Shown: positions 20,232-26,298 of the stretch, one piece after another
How positions within the stretch are numbered: the first letter of the stretch is position 1
How the letters are laid out: every line of letters starts with the position of its first letter
Origin: a virus
Virus record (IMG/VR): IMGVR_UViG_3300025151_000255
Location: 1 to 26,298 of that record
Reading direction: 5' to 3' (one strand)
DNA: 26,298 bases
Notes under the pieces: model-generated
Databases searched by the model: none
Told to the model about the DNA's origin: nothing
The model's input: the letters and a program-made list of their open reading frames with translations, nothing else
Made by a program: the position numbers and the translations under genes

Positions 20232-20716
20232 AATCTAAAGCTAAGATCTCAGATTTTGGTGGTCAAGAGATTATCCGGGGGGAAAACGGAAAGCTCTATA
20301 GACTCCCAGATTATCAAGAAGTTGAATACGTTGAACAAGCTAAAGAACCAAAAAGATTAGAAATAAAATACAAAGACATTCTTCATTGGTATTACCGAAA
20401 GAATTTACTCTATCCAAAGAATAGAGACTTAAACGATTTAATGTTTACAGCTGGTTATAAGTATCAGAACTTATGGCACTTAGCTGGCTATCAACAAAGA
20501 ATGACCGCTGTTCTGGTCAAAGATCATATCCAAGCTGATATACAAGCGACCATGAATTCAGTTAATGATTGCCAAGCAGAAATCAAAAGAGCTAACAAAA
20601 TGCTTAAAAGCTATGCTCCTGTTATTATCGACGTCCTTGTAGATAATTTACCGGCAAAAAAATACATGAGAGAGTTTAGAGAAGGACTCCAAGTGTTAGT
20701 AGATTTATGGAAGTAA
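20228..20716 (+). CDS. Hypothetical protein of the replication block, 162 aa
   Basis: No family recognised. The N-terminal ~55 residues are charged with beta-like pieces. The middle holds 'ILHWYYRKNLLYPKNRDLND' and 'GYKYQNLWHLAGYQQRMTAV'. The C-terminal ~50 residues are helical ('ATMNSVNDCQAEIKRANKML'). No TM. ATGA-type overlap with the upstream gene (4 nt) and 10-nt overlap with the methyltransferase suggest a shared transcript. Confidence 0.6.
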   Translation: MKSKAKISDFGGQEIIRGENGKLYRLPDYQEVEYVEQAKEPKRLEIKYKDILHWYYRKNLLYPKNRDLNDLMFTAGYKYQNLWHLAGYQQRMTAVLVKDHIQADIQATMNSVNDCQAEIKRANKMLKSYAPVIIDVLVDNLPAKKYMREFREGLQVLVDLWK

Positions 20717-21273
20717 GCATTGAGATACCACTACCAGACAAAAAATATAATATTATTTATGCTGATCCACCTTGGCAATTTAATAGCAGAATACACCAAG
20801 AGAACAGAGGCTTTACACATAGTCTTGAAAAACATTATTTAACTATGACAGAAAAACAAATTTGCTCTCTACCAATAAAACATATAACTAACGATGACTG
20901 TATTTTGTTTATGTGGGTAACAGACAGCCATTTAAAAGAAGGCTTAAAAGTCATAAATTCTTGGGGTTTTGATTATAAGACGATAGGTTTTACATGGGTA
21001 AAACACTATGAAAGTGGATCTACTTGTTACAACTTCTCTCCCTATCTTTTGAAGTCAACGGAAATATGTCTAATAGGCATGAAGGGAAAACTCGCAAATA
21101 TAAAAGAAAGAAACGACATTAAAGGGTTGGTAACAGCAATTAGAACAAAACATAGCAAAAAGCCAGAGGAAGTTAGAAGAAGAATAGAACAGATGTGTAA
21201 AGATTTACCAAAAATAGAATTGTTTGCTCGAGATAAGACAGAGGGCTGGGACGTCTGGGGAAATGAAGTTTAA
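20707..21273 (+). CDS. MT-A70 family DNA N6-adenine methyltransferase
   Basis: A 188-residue enzyme with the catalytic D20-P-P-W23 in 'NIIYADPPWQF', the N-terminal SAM-binding strand before it, a central 'NDDCILFMWVTDSHL', 'STEICLIGMKG' and the C-terminal 'KIELFARDKTEGWDVWGNE', all typical of MT-A70 proteins that methylate adenine N6. In a phage the target is almost certainly DNA. The recognition site is unknown. It may protect the phage from host restriction or act in regulation. No cognate restriction gene is seen. It overlaps the upstream gene by 10 nt. Confidence 0.92.
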   Translation: MEVSIEIPLPDKKYNIIYADPPWQFNSRIHQENRGFTHSLEKHYLTMTEKQICSLPIKHITNDDCILFMWVTDSHLKEGLKVINSWGFDYKTIGFTWVKHYESGSTCYNFSPYLLKSTEICLIGMKGKLANIKERNDIKGLVTAIRTKHSKKPEEVRRRIEQMCKDLPKIELFARDKTEGWDVWGNEV

Positions 21274-21384
21274 TCCATTTTACAGCACTGTTCACCTAAC
21301 GTTCACCTTATATAGCCTACTTATGTGGTACTATAAGAACATAGTCGAGAATTGTGTCTATAGATTGGGTATGGAGATTAAGGA
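21274..21384. promoter_or_regulatory. Noncoding gap with 11-bp tandem repeat GTTCACCT
   Basis: GTTCACCTAAC (21290-21300) is followed directly by GTTCACCTTAT (21301-21311), a period of one helical turn. TGGTACTAT downstream (21326-21334) is like an extended -10. This is the only intergenic break in the replication-to-terminase block, so a regulated promoter is plausible. A short ORF in another frame here does not look coding. Confidence 0.4.
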
Positions 21385-21645
21385 ATGTATATACCCGAAA
21401 CACAGCTTTATATAGAAGTCATATCACAAGCCATGAGAGACGCTTTAGGTATGTCCGGGGATCAAGGTTATAATCCTTACGTTAAGGCGCAAGCTATAGC
21501 TTGGTTCGATAAAGATAATCCTAATTTTAATTTTATTTGCACTACGGTTGGACTCAGCCCGGCATACGTTATCAAGTTATTAAAAAAGTTTGGTACTGAA
21601 AAAAAAAACTTCGTGAGGAATTTCAAAATAAACCCGACGAATTGA
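21385..21645 (+). CDS. Small phage hypothetical protein, 86 aa
   Basis: The core 'QAMRDALGMSGDQGYNPYVK', 'AQAIAWFDKDNPNFNFICTT' and 'VGLSPAYVIKLLKKF' follows a pattern I recall from many phage proteins of unknown function (QA-x-x-D...A-x-x-WF...F-x-x-ICT-x-x-G-x-x-P-x-x-V), probably a small helical DNA-binding or regulatory protein. AAGGA stands right against the ATG, which is unusually close for a Shine-Dalgarno. Downstream genes lead into packaging. Confidence 0.72.
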   Translation: MYIPETQLYIEVISQAMRDALGMSGDQGYNPYVKAQAIAWFDKDNPNFNFICTTVGLSPAYVIKLLKKFGTEKKNFVRNFKINPTN

Positions 21646-21660
21646 ATAGAGTAATATGTT

Positions 21661-21852
21661 ATGAAATTAGAAGATTATCAGAATACAAGTCGGTTTATAA
21701 TTTATGAGGAAAGCGACGGAACCTTTTCAGTAGTGATTAAGATTAATCCATTTACAGATAAGAAAACAGCTAAAGCTTTTATAGATCTAATAGCAAATGA
21801 ACATGGTTACGAAACAAACGACATCATCGATACAGACAAAACAATCCACTAA
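21661..21852 (+). CDS. Hypothetical protein, 63 aa
   Basis: A small acidic protein with alternating strands ('SRFIIYEESDGTFSVVIKIN') and a helix ('KKTAKAFIDLIANEHGY'). It has no TM, no cysteine and no recognised family. It overlaps the start of the small-terminase candidate by 56 nt, or 50 nt if that gene starts at the second ATG. Confidence 0.55.
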   Translation: MKLEDYQNTSRFIIYEESDGTFSVVIKINPFTDKKTAKAFIDLIANEHGYETNDIIDTDKTIH

Positions 21853-22267
21853 AGTAGGTCGTCCGCAGAAGTACAACTCAACATTAGTGAAAGCTGTACT
21901 CGAAGACATTCAGTCCGGGAAGTCTGTTATACAAGCTATTAAAGATAATGAACTAAGTTATACCGGGTTTACCGCTTACTTAGATAAGAACAAAGATTTA
22001 AAGAAAGAATACTACAGTGCTAGAGAGTGGGCTACTGAGTATAAGATTAAAGAGAAAGAAGAAAGATTTAAGAAATACTTCGAGAAGGTTGAAAGAGGGG
22101 AGAAGCTTACCTTACCAGAGATGAAGTTGTTTGAGATATTTGTTAAAGACGTTCAGTATTTCGCCGGGAAGACTGCTCCTTCTCAATATGGTACTGACAA
22201 AGAAAAAGCTAGTATGGCTATTCAAACATCATCTGGAGAAAAGATACTCTTTGAATGGGGTAAGTAG
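21797..22267 (+). CDS. terS: Terminase small subunit (putative)
   Basis: A 156-residue protein. The N-terminal HTH region 'GRPQKYNSTLVKAVLEDIQS' then 'GKSVIQAIKDNELSYTGFTA' and 'LKKEYYSAREWATEYKIKEK' follows the pattern of small terminases that bind the packaging site and hand DNA to the large subunit. A helical oligomerisation segment and a short C-terminal tail follow. The large terminase lies downstream after three small genes, which supports the call. ATG 21797 or 21803 may be used; the overlap with the upstream ORF is long in both cases. Confidence 0.75.
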   Translation: MNMVTKQTTSSIQTKQSTKVGRPQKYNSTLVKAVLEDIQSGKSVIQAIKDNELSYTGFTAYLDKNKDLKKEYYSAREWATEYKIKEKEERFKKYFEKVERGEKLTLPEMKLFEIFVKDVQYFAGKTAPSQYGTDKEKASMAIQTSSGEKILFEWGK

Positions 22268-22280
22268 TAAAGGAGTTAAA

Positions 22281-22454
22281 ATGAAAACAATGGTAATTAA
22301 ATTCTGTGAATTGTTTATGAAATTAGTTGAATTAGTGGTATGGTGTCTAGGTTGGCTATACAGATTAGTATTGAAAACATTAGAGTTTTTGAAAGTTATT
22401 ACGAATAAAATAATTTCTGTCGCCAGATCTCTTATAGCAAAAATCAAGATATAG
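22281..22454 (+). CDS. 57-aa membrane microprotein
   Basis: A strong Shine-Dalgarno (AAAGGAGTTAAA-ATG) fixes the start at 22281, so the longer ORF in this frame that runs back over the terminase gene is not needed. The product 'MKTMVIKFCELFMKLVELVV', 'WCLGWLYRLVLKTLEFLKVI', 'TNKIISVARSLIAKIKI' is hydrophobic or amphipathic over most of its length. It has two cysteines and basic residues at the C-terminal end. No family recognised. An unexpected membrane protein within the packaging genes. Confidence 0.68.
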   Translation: MKTMVIKFCELFMKLVELVVWCLGWLYRLVLKTLEFLKVITNKIISVARSLIAKIKI

Positions 22455-22472
22455 TATGTTTTTTTAGTTCTT

Positions 22473-22486
22473 ATAATGTACATTAT
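22473..22486. promoter_or_regulatory. Perfect 14-bp palindrome overlapping a TATAAT box
   Basis: ATAATGTACATTAT is its own reverse complement. It overlaps a perfect TATAAT (22472-22477) in the longest gap before the large-terminase genes. The -35 position (about 22449-22454) is poor, so if this is a promoter it may need an activator or be controlled by a dimer binding the palindrome. Candidate late-gene control site. Confidence 0.45.
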
Positions 22487-22563
22487 GCAACAAAAAATAA
22501 GCTATATTTTTCAACGTTTTTTCTAACCTAATTTTACGATTATTTGGAGATACTAGATATAGT

Positions 22564-22629
22564 ATGCACCCCCTTGGCATCGGCGACAATGTCATTGTAA
22601 CCAATTCTAACTCAGAAGAGATTTTTTAA
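22564..22629 (+). CDS. 21-aa mini-ORF coupled to the zinc-ribbon gene
   Basis: The ATG at 22564 opens 'MHPLGIGDNVIVTNSNSEEI-F' and ends at TAA 22627-22629, whose last A begins the next ATG (TAATG). 'IGDNVIVTN' is strand-like. A GGAG lies about 17 nt upstream, too far to be a good Shine-Dalgarno. It may be a real micropeptide, a leader peptide that couples translation, or chance. Confidence 0.4.
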   Translation: MHPLGIGDNVIVTNSNSEEIF

Positions 22630-22865
22630 TGAGCTTTAAGCAATATAACGGTATCGAAATTATTAATTGGAATAGACAGGAAGAACAGAAGTATAAAGTT
22701 TGCTGTAAATGTGGGTCATGGGGAACGTTTGCGCTACAAACAAAACATGGGAGCTATTATTTCCTATGTGGGAAACATTATTTTGAGGCAAAAAATGAAA
22801 ACAAAGACCAAAACAAGCAAAAAAAAATCGACGACCAAAAAAGCGCCTACGGACTTTTTCGGTGA
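22629..22865 (+). CDS. Zinc-ribbon-like protein, 78 aa
   Basis: C25-x2-C28 in 'KVCCKCGSWG' and C47-x2-H50 in 'YYFLCGKHYFEA' make a likely zinc-binding knuckle pair, and a Lys/Asp/Gln-rich tail follows. It probably binds nucleic acid or a terminase partner; no family recognised. The start forms TAATG with the 21-aa ORF. Its last 71 nt are shared with the next gene in another frame. Confidence 0.65.
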   Translation: MSFKQYNGIEIINWNRQEEQKYKVCCKCGSWGTFALQTKHGSYYFLCGKHYFEAKNENKDQNKQKKIDDQKSAYGLFR

Positions 22866-22995
22866 AGCGCTAAAATATTTTAATCAAAGAACAGTTTTAC
22901 CAGAAACAGCTGGGAAGGGCGTTGTCAAAGGTAATACGGTGGCACGAATACATGATTTTTTAAATCAATCGGGGGAGAATAAGGAAAATGAATGA
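22795..22995 (+). CDS. Small basic protein before terminase, 66 aa
   Basis: I place the start at ATG 22795, with GAGG seven bases upstream; a longer frame from 22711 would overlap the zinc-ribbon gene more. The N-terminus is very Lys/Thr-rich ('MKTKTKTSKKKSTTKKAPTD'), and the rest, 'FFGEALKYFNQRTVLPETAG' then 'VARIHDFLNQSG', looks folded. Family unknown. The TGA overlaps the large-terminase ATG (22992-22995), so it is probably coupled to packaging. Confidence 0.6.
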   Translation: MKTKTKTSKKKSTTKKAPTDFFGEALKYFNQRTVLPETAGKGVVKGNTVARIHDFLNQSGENKENE

Positions 22996-24248
22996 GAAAA
23001 ATACAAATACCTTACACTCCAAGAAAATTACAAAAAGAAATACATAGTAATTTAAAAAGATTTAACGTTTTAGTCTGTCATCGACGTTTTGGAAAAACAG
23101 TTTTAGCCGTTAATGAACTGATAAAGACCGCTTTAACTTGTCCTTTGCCAAGACCTCGCTGTTTTTATATAGCTCCGACCTATTCTTCAGCAAAAAGAAT
23201 AGCTTGGGACTTCTTAAAACACTATACCTCGGTAATTCCAAACATGGATTATCACGAAACAGAACTAAGAGCGGACTTTCCGAATGGAGCAAGAATACAA
23301 TTACTCGGTTGTGAAAGACCCAATAGCCTTCGTGGTATCTATATTGATGAATGTATTCTGGACGAGTATCAAAACTTTCCACCGAATATGTTTTCAGAGG
23401 TTATTAGACCCGCTACTAGTGATCGAAAAGGACGAGTTATCTTCCAAGGAACCCCAAATGGCTTTGCTTCTCCTTTGTTTGAGATGTATCAGATCTCGCA
23501 ACAAGAAGAAGAATGGTTTGGCAAGATATTTAAAGCCTCTGAGACCGGTATTATAGATGATGACGAGCTATTAGAAGCCAAAAGAATTATGCCACCGGAG
23601 ACGTTTGAGGCTGAATATGAATGTTCTTTTGATGCTCAAGCCATAGGATCTATTTATTCTGCATCATTACAGAAATGTGATGAGGAAGGCAGAGTAACCA
23701 AGATACCTTATGACTCTAAATACAAAGTTTCTACTTTTTGGGATCTGGGTATGCAAGACAAGACCGCAATCTGGTTTGTTCAGCAAGTCGGAACCTCAAT
23801 ACACTTAATAGATTATTTTGAAGACTCCGGAGAGAGCTTAAATTACTACGCAAGTGTCCTTCAAGATAAAGGCTATCTTTATGACGTACACAATTTCCCA
23901 CATGACGCTAAAGTGCGGGAGCTAGGAACCGGTAAATCAAGATTTGAAGTGGCACAATCTTTAGGAATGCCCGTTTCAATCGTACCCAAACTCTCAATTC
24001 AAGACGGTATCAACCAAGTCCGAATGACCTTGGGACGATGCTGGTTTGATTTTGAAAAAACAAAACAAGGATTAGACGCATTAAGACAATATCGTTGGGC
24101 AACGAACGATAAAGGAGAAAATAAAAATAGACCCGAACATAATTGGACGTCTCACAGCGCAGACAGCTTTCGATATTTATGTGTTGGTTTGAATGAAAGT
24201 AAACAATGGAGTTCAAAAATTGAATATCCAAAATTAGCAATCGTATAA
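22992..24248 (+). CDS. terL: Terminase large subunit (packaging ATPase/nuclease)
   Basis: A 418-residue motor protein. ATPase: Walker A-like 'CHRRFGKT' (29-36), Walker B 'CILDEY' (D124-E125), and coupling motif 'FQGTPNG' (151-157). Nuclease (RNase H-like): D241 in 'FWDLGMQDKTAIW', 'HLIDYFEDSG' (261-270), H294-D295 and D381 in 'SHSADSFRY'. Both domains look complete, though the protein is shorter than many large terminases. It translocates phage DNA into the procapsid through the portal encoded next, and cuts it. The start is ATGA with the upstream gene; the portal ATG follows 1 nt after the stop. Confidence 0.95.
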   Translation: MRKIQIPYTPRKLQKEIHSNLKRFNVLVCHRRFGKTVLAVNELIKTALTCPLPRPRCFYIAPTYSSAKRIAWDFLKHYTSVIPNMDYHETELRADFPNGARIQLLGCERPNSLRGIYIDECILDEYQNFPPNMFSEVIRPATSDRKGRVIFQGTPNGFASPLFEMYQISQQEEEWFGKIFKASETGIIDDDELLEAKRIMPPETFEAEYECSFDAQAIGSIYSASLQKCDEEGRVTKIPYDSKYKVSTFWDLGMQDKTAIWFVQQVGTSIHLIDYFEDSGESLNYYASVLQDKGYLYDVHNFPHDAKVRELGTGKSRFEVAQSLGMPVSIVPKLSIQDGINQVRMTLGRCWFDFEKTKQGLDALRQYRWATNDKGENKNRPEHNWTSHSADSFRYLCVGLNESKQWSSKIEYPKLAIV

Positions 24249-24249
24249 C

Positions 24250-26295
24250 ATGGCAAAATTAACAGACGACAAATTACTCTCTCTCGTATCACAAGAGATT
24301 ACAAACTCATTAGGATTTTATGGGGGAGACTTATCAGAACATCGAAGAGAAGGCTTAAAATATTATTTAGGAGAGCCACTCGGTAACGAACAAGAAGGTC
24401 AGAGCCAAGTAGTATCTCAAGACTTACAAGAGATTATCGACTCAATCATGCCTTCCATGTTAAGAATTTTTACACAGGGTGAGTCCATAGTTCATTTTGA
24501 AGCTCAACAACCCGAAGACGTTGAATATTGCGATCAAGCAACGGATTATATTAACCATATCTTTAACAAGGATAACAATGGCTTCCAGATCTTGCAGACA
24601 ATGTTTAAAGATGCGCTTCTATCTAAGAATGGTTTTGTAAAATATTATTGGAAGACCTCAAAACAACAAAAGAAAGAAAGCTATTCTGGATTAACAGAAG
24701 ACGAGTTCAATGCAATCTTAGCAGACAACGAAGTAGAGATCATTGACTTTACAGAAAACTTTGATGAAAAGACTCAAGTTAAAACTTATGACGTTGAAGC
24801 CAAGAGAGTCAAAGAGACCGGCAGAGTAGCTATCGAAAACGTTCCCCCGGAAAACATGATGATCTCCCGGAACGCAACAAATTTAGACGATTGTAATTTT
24901 ATTGCACAACGAGTTTATAAAACACGATCAGAGTTAGTCGATATGGGCTTTGATAGAGACATTGTCGAAAAGCTCCCACCTTCTGATGAAGAAGTTTACA
25001 ACGACGAAGCTGTAACGAGAAAGTCTTACGAAGACTCAACAACTGATTTTAATTATCAGAACATTGATCCTACGATGACAACTGTTTTAGTTACAGAATG
25101 TTATCTCAGAACAGATTTCGATAACGACGGTATTGCAGAACTTAGAAAAATTACGGTCGGTGGTAACGGATATAACAATTATTATTTATTAGAAAACGAA
25201 GAGATTGAACAAATTCCATTTTCAATGGCTGTGGCTAATCCTATGCCTCACAAGTTTTTCGGTTTATCTATATACGATCAAATCGGAGATCTACAGCTTG
25301 TTAAAAGTACCCTTCTAAGACAGCTCTTAAACAACGCCTACTTACAAAACAATTCTCGTTTAGTTGTTCAAGACTCTATGGCTAATATTGATGATCTATT
25401 AGTCTCTCGTCCCGGGGGAATAGTCAGAGTGAAAAGCCCGGACGCTGTTAGACCCTTACAAACTCCTAATATCATGAATGATACTTTAGCAACTTTAAAT
25501 AAAGTTGATGAAATTAGAGAGTCTCGTACCGGTATTTCTAGAACTCAAATGGGATTGAACGCAGATGCTATTAATAAATCTCATACGACAGCGACTAGCA
25601 CTAATCAGTTAATGAATGCGGGAACACAGCGTATAGAAATGATTGCTCGCAACTTCGCAGACGGTGTTAAGAGAATGTTCCAAGGATTATTAACCTTAAT
25701 CTGCACACATCAAGACCATGAAAGAATTATTCGACTACGAGGTAAGTTTATTGCAGTCAATCCGAGAGAATGGAACGACCGATATAACTGTACTGTCGTT
25801 GTCGGTTTAGGAACAGGCTCTCAAGACCAACGATTAGACGTTTTAACAAGAATTTTAAACGTTCAAGAAAAGATTTTAGCAAAAGGTGGCATGGGTATTG
25901 TCGATAATCAAAATGTTTACAACACGATTGCTAAATATTTAGAGAATGCCGGGTATAAAAACGCTGATCAGTTCTTTAAGAACCCTTCGACGACCCCACC
26001 AAAGCCAAAGCAACCGAAACCCGATCCTTTAACGCTGGCACAGCAAGAATTAGCGATGCGCCAAGCTAAAGACAAAGCAGAATTAAGTTTAAAAACACAA
26101 AAATTAAATCAAGACGCTCAAATAAATCAGAAAAGACTAGATTTGGAAGAGCAGAAGCTCGCTACAAAGATTATTAGAGACGAAAATCTTGATCAAATGC
26201 AAAAAGAAAAATTAGCCAATCAAATTCTCAAAGATGATGCAAAAGAAACATTAGAGAGAGACAAATTAATGAAAAATATGATGCAAGGTAGATAG
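24250..26295 (+). CDS. Portal protein (P22-like)
   Basis: A 681-residue protein that forms the ring at the head vertex through which DNA passes. Features typical of P22-like portals: 'SQVVSQDLQEIIDSIMPSML' near residue 52, 'FKDALLSKNGFVKYYW', 'VPPENMMISRNATNLDDCNF', 'ALGVANPMPHKFFGLS'-like 'MAVANPMPHKFFGLSIYDQI' and 'RESRTGISRTQMGLNADAIN'. The last ~95 residues are a Lys/Gln-rich coiled coil ('LTLAQQELAMRQAKDKAELS'). The TAG at 26293-26295 is followed at once by ATG 26296-26298, the start of the next gene outside the window. Confidence 0.93.
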   Translation: MAKLTDDKLLSLVSQEITNSLGFYGGDLSEHRREGLKYYLGEPLGNEQEGQSQVVSQDLQEIIDSIMPSMLRIFTQGESIVHFEAQQPEDVEYCDQATDYINHIFNKDNNGFQILQTMFKDALLSKNGFVKYYWKTSKQQKKESYSGLTEDEFNAILADNEVEIIDFTENFDEKTQVKTYDVEAKRVKETGRVAIENVPPENMMISRNATNLDDCNFIAQRVYKTRSELVDMGFDRDIVEKLPPSDEEVYNDEAVTRKSYEDSTTDFNYQNIDPTMTTVLVTECYLRTDFDNDGIAELRKITVGGNGYNNYYLLENEEIEQIPFSMAVANPMPHKFFGLSIYDQIGDLQLVKSTLLRQLLNNAYLQNNSRLVVQDSMANIDDLLVSRPGGIVRVKSPDAVRPLQTPNIMNDTLATLNKVDEIRESRTGISRTQMGLNADAINKSHTTATSTNQLMNAGTQRIEMIARNFADGVKRMFQGLLTLICTHQDHERIIRLRGKFIAVNPREWNDRYNCTVVVGLGTGSQDQRLDVLTRILNVQEKILAKGGMGIVDNQNVYNTIAKYLENAGYKNADQFFKNPSTTPPKPKQPKPDPLTLAQQELAMRQAKDKAELSLKTQKLNQDAQINQKRLDLEEQKLATKIIRDENLDQMQKEKLANQILKDDAKETLERDKLMKNMMQGR

Positions 26296-26298
26296 ATG

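Noticed and set aside
21224-21415. 63-codon plus-strand ORF spanning the methylase end and the following gap
   Set aside because: It covers the tandem-repeat control gap, has no Shine-Dalgarno and no recognisable protein features.
22131-22280. N-terminal extension of the 57-aa membrane ORF back over the small terminase
   Set aside because: A strong Shine-Dalgarno directly before ATG 22281 marks the real start; the extension is a shadow of the terminase gene.
23110-24240. ORFs in other frames or opposite strand inside the large terminase gene
   Set aside because: The terminase carries complete ATPase and nuclease motifs; the others are shadows.

Overview
The window is one continuous stretch of an AT-rich, tailed, temperate phage genome, most likely podovirus-like and marine. 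The evidence for the type is a P22-like portal, a compact large terminase, two modular tail fibres and no tail-tape gene in view. The evidence for temperate life is a tyrosine integrase, an XRE-type repressor and excisionase-like and LexA-like small regulators. The marine, probably alphaproteobacterial, setting is inferred from small basic proteins and fibre modules (for example 'LGTGNDLEIYHDG') that I recall from marine phage genomes; the host cannot be read from the sequence. Capsid and scaffold genes are absent. The left edge cuts a virion gene and the right edge ends on the start codon of the gene after the portal, so the missing head genes probably lie outside the window.

Layout, left to right. 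(1) 1-8814, plus strand: the end of a large virion protein, tail fibre 1 with a small partner, tail fibre 2 with a tail-assembly-chaperone-like gene, a 12-residue Cys-rich mini-ORF, two exported proteins, and three membrane or coiled-coil proteins. (2) 8894-12520, plus: a metallophosphoesterase, a DUF6378-like protein, a GH24 lysozyme, a three-TM holin, then a run of very small basic proteins. (3) 12607-13719, minus: a three-gene accessory cassette that includes a Mom/XF1762-like GNAT-fold protein, bracketed by perfect 21-bp direct repeats. (4) 13720-14316: a noncoding region with repeated TGACACA words, a 55-residue ORF and a complete tRNA-Thr(GGT) that starts on the base after the integrase stop codon. 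(5) 14317-18758, minus: integrase, an excisionase-like HTH protein that overlaps it by 124 nt, DNA-metabolism genes (HNH, PD-(D/E)XK nuclease), two unlisted microproteins and the repressor. (6) 18915-21852, plus: a LexA-like wHTH protein, a DUF1376-type replication protein, an MT-A70 methyltransferase and small proteins. (7) 21797-26298, plus: small terminase, membrane microprotein, zinc-ribbon protein, large terminase and portal.

The minus-strand lysogeny block and the plus-strand replication and packaging block diverge from 18759-18914, where repressor-operator-like half-sites and inverted repeats lie. Inside each block the genes are packed with TAATG or ATGA junctions. I recovered seven small ORFs from the sequence by following these junctions and Shine-Dalgarno sequences. 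Word usage is odd: I found no GGCC, GGWCC or CCWGG by eye, while CCSGG looked enriched. This suggests avoidance of type II restriction sites, and fits a phage that also carries an adenine methyltransferase and a Mom-like candidate DNA-modification gene.
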